Of a stretch of 64,000 bases of DNA, positions 63,508 through 64,000 are shown one piece after another (position 1 is the first letter of the stretch; the number at the start of each line of letters is the position of its first letter). Position numbers and translations under genes: made by a program. The DNA is from Gammaproteobacteria bacterium. Its GTDB lineage: Bacteria > Pseudomonadota > Gammaproteobacteria > Eutrophobiales > Eutrophobiaceae. The notes beneath the pieces were generated by a model. That model searched no databases and had not been told where the DNA came from. It worked only from the letters and a program-made list of their open reading frames with translations. Location: positions 62,001 through 126,000 of the forward strand of contig JAPPLI010000086.1 of NCBI GenBank assembly GCA_028819495.1. Direction: 5' to 3'.

Positions 63508-63573
63508 ATTAAGTCTGTCCCCATAAGAAACGGAAAAATATAATATGCCCTCTGTTATTATGAGGTAACGGCT

Positions 63574-64000
63574 ATGAGTACAGTGAACTTCACCGCCATG
63601 GTTAACGGCACCCGCGAGGACTATGACCTGGTATTCTCCCACGATGTTGAAAACGGCTCACACATGGCGGAGCGGGTGATCGGCTGGATGCGCTCCATGG
63701 ACGGGGATTCCCCGTATCACGTCACCCGGCTGGAACACTCACTGCAAACCGCCACGCGGGCGGAACGGGATGGCGCCGACGAGGAAACCGTGGTGTGCGC
63801 CCTGCTGCACGACATCGGCGACGTGCTCGGCCCCCACAACCACTCGCAACTCGCCGCGGCCCTGCTGCGCCCCTACGTCAGCGAAAAGAATCACTGGGTC
63901 GTCCTGTACCACGGCCTGTTCCAGGGCTACTACTGGATGGAGCACTACGGCCGGGACAAAAACGCCCGCGACCGCTACCAGGACCACCCGTACTACCAGG
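63574..64000 (+). CDS. HD-domain protein, TmpB/PhnZ-like (partial)
   Basis: The window ends inside this gene. The first 142 residues contain HVTRLEHSLQTATRAERDGADEETVVCALLHDIGDVLGPHNH, with the H...HD metal motif, and NHWVVLYHGLFQGYYWMEHYG. This resembles the mixed-valence diiron HD oxygenases (PhnZ, TmpB) and relatives often found beside trimethylammonium-compound catabolism genes. TmpB helps turn trimethylaminoethylphosphonate into betaine. A part in the nearby carnitine/betaine pathway is inference. Confidence 0.75.
   Translation, partial: MSTVNFTAMVNGTREDYDLVFSHDVENGSHMAERVIGWMRSMDGDSPYHVTRLEHSLQTATRAERDGADEETVVCALLHDIGDVLGPHNHSQLAAALLRPYVSEKNHWVVLYHGLFQGYYWMEHYGRDKNARDRYQDHPYYQ

Overview
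The window looks like part of a Gammaproteobacterium (an inference from TonB-dependent receptors, Tat-exported oxidoreductases, PQQ dehydrogenases and close resemblance of several proteins to Pseudomonas and enteric amine-catabolism enzymes). It is dominated by catabolism of small amines and quaternary ammonium compounds, with toxin-antitoxin genes, decayed genes and many short palindromic repeats between. The mix of carnitine/betaine degradation, many toxin-antitoxin pairs and repeat-rich intergenic DNA would suit a host- or sponge-associated marine bacterium, but the sequence alone does not prove this. No tRNA, rRNA, CRISPR array or intact transposase was seen.

Layout. 1-2.3 kb: an HTH protein and an AbiEi-like/Fic fusion. 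2.4-9.9 kb: a creatininase-TPR lipoprotein, a cupin, a TetR regulator, an amine-oxidase-like flavoprotein and a TonB-dependent receptor. 7.6-16.6 kb: a plus-strand run of receptor, Tat-exported flavoprotein, quinohemoprotein dehydrogenase, a linalool dehydratase/isomerase-like protein and a DsbA-like protein. 17-25.7 kb: VapBC, an acyl-CoA ligase, a cupin, a second PQQ dehydrogenase, two transporters and a Rieske oxygenase. 25.7-26.9 kb: a Phd/PemK-type pair between two 174-bp direct repeats. 27-35.4 kb: a dimethylglycine-dehydrogenase-like flavoprotein, two more Rieske oxygenases, a nucleotidyltransferase toxin-antitoxin pair, RidA and an aminotransferase. 35.5-42.5 kb: a second receptor/Tat-flavoprotein set with an AraC regulator and two cupins. 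42.8-50.8 kb: a dimethylglycine-dehydrogenase-like gene and soxBDAG (tetrameric sarcosine oxidase). 50.9-54.4 kb: PIN toxins and a run of genes that kept both ends but lost their middles. 54.6-61.2 kb: BCCT transporter, CdhR-like regulator, BKACE (CdhC-like), carnitine 3-dehydrogenase (CdhA-like), CaiD-like hydratase and acyl-CoA dehydrogenase. 61.6-64 kb: a sulfotransferase, an Asp/Asn hydroxylase and the start of an HD-domain protein.

Read together, 27-61 kb encodes a plausible route: (gamma-butyrobetaine/crotonobetaine) -> carnitine -> dehydrocarnitine -> betaine -> dimethylglycine -> sarcosine -> glycine. The betainyl-CoA thioesterase and Rieske reductase were not found here.

The most unusual signal is a roughly 149-bp, five-hairpin, MITE-like element (four full copies and one truncated) with near-identical inverted ends and AT-rich targets. 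One copy splits a DUF5615-type toxin gene with a perfect 6-bp target duplication, so the intact toxin can be reconstructed. Other palindromic repeats have entered coding sequence: inside soxG and at the 3' ends of soxD, cdhA and the Asp hydroxylase gene.
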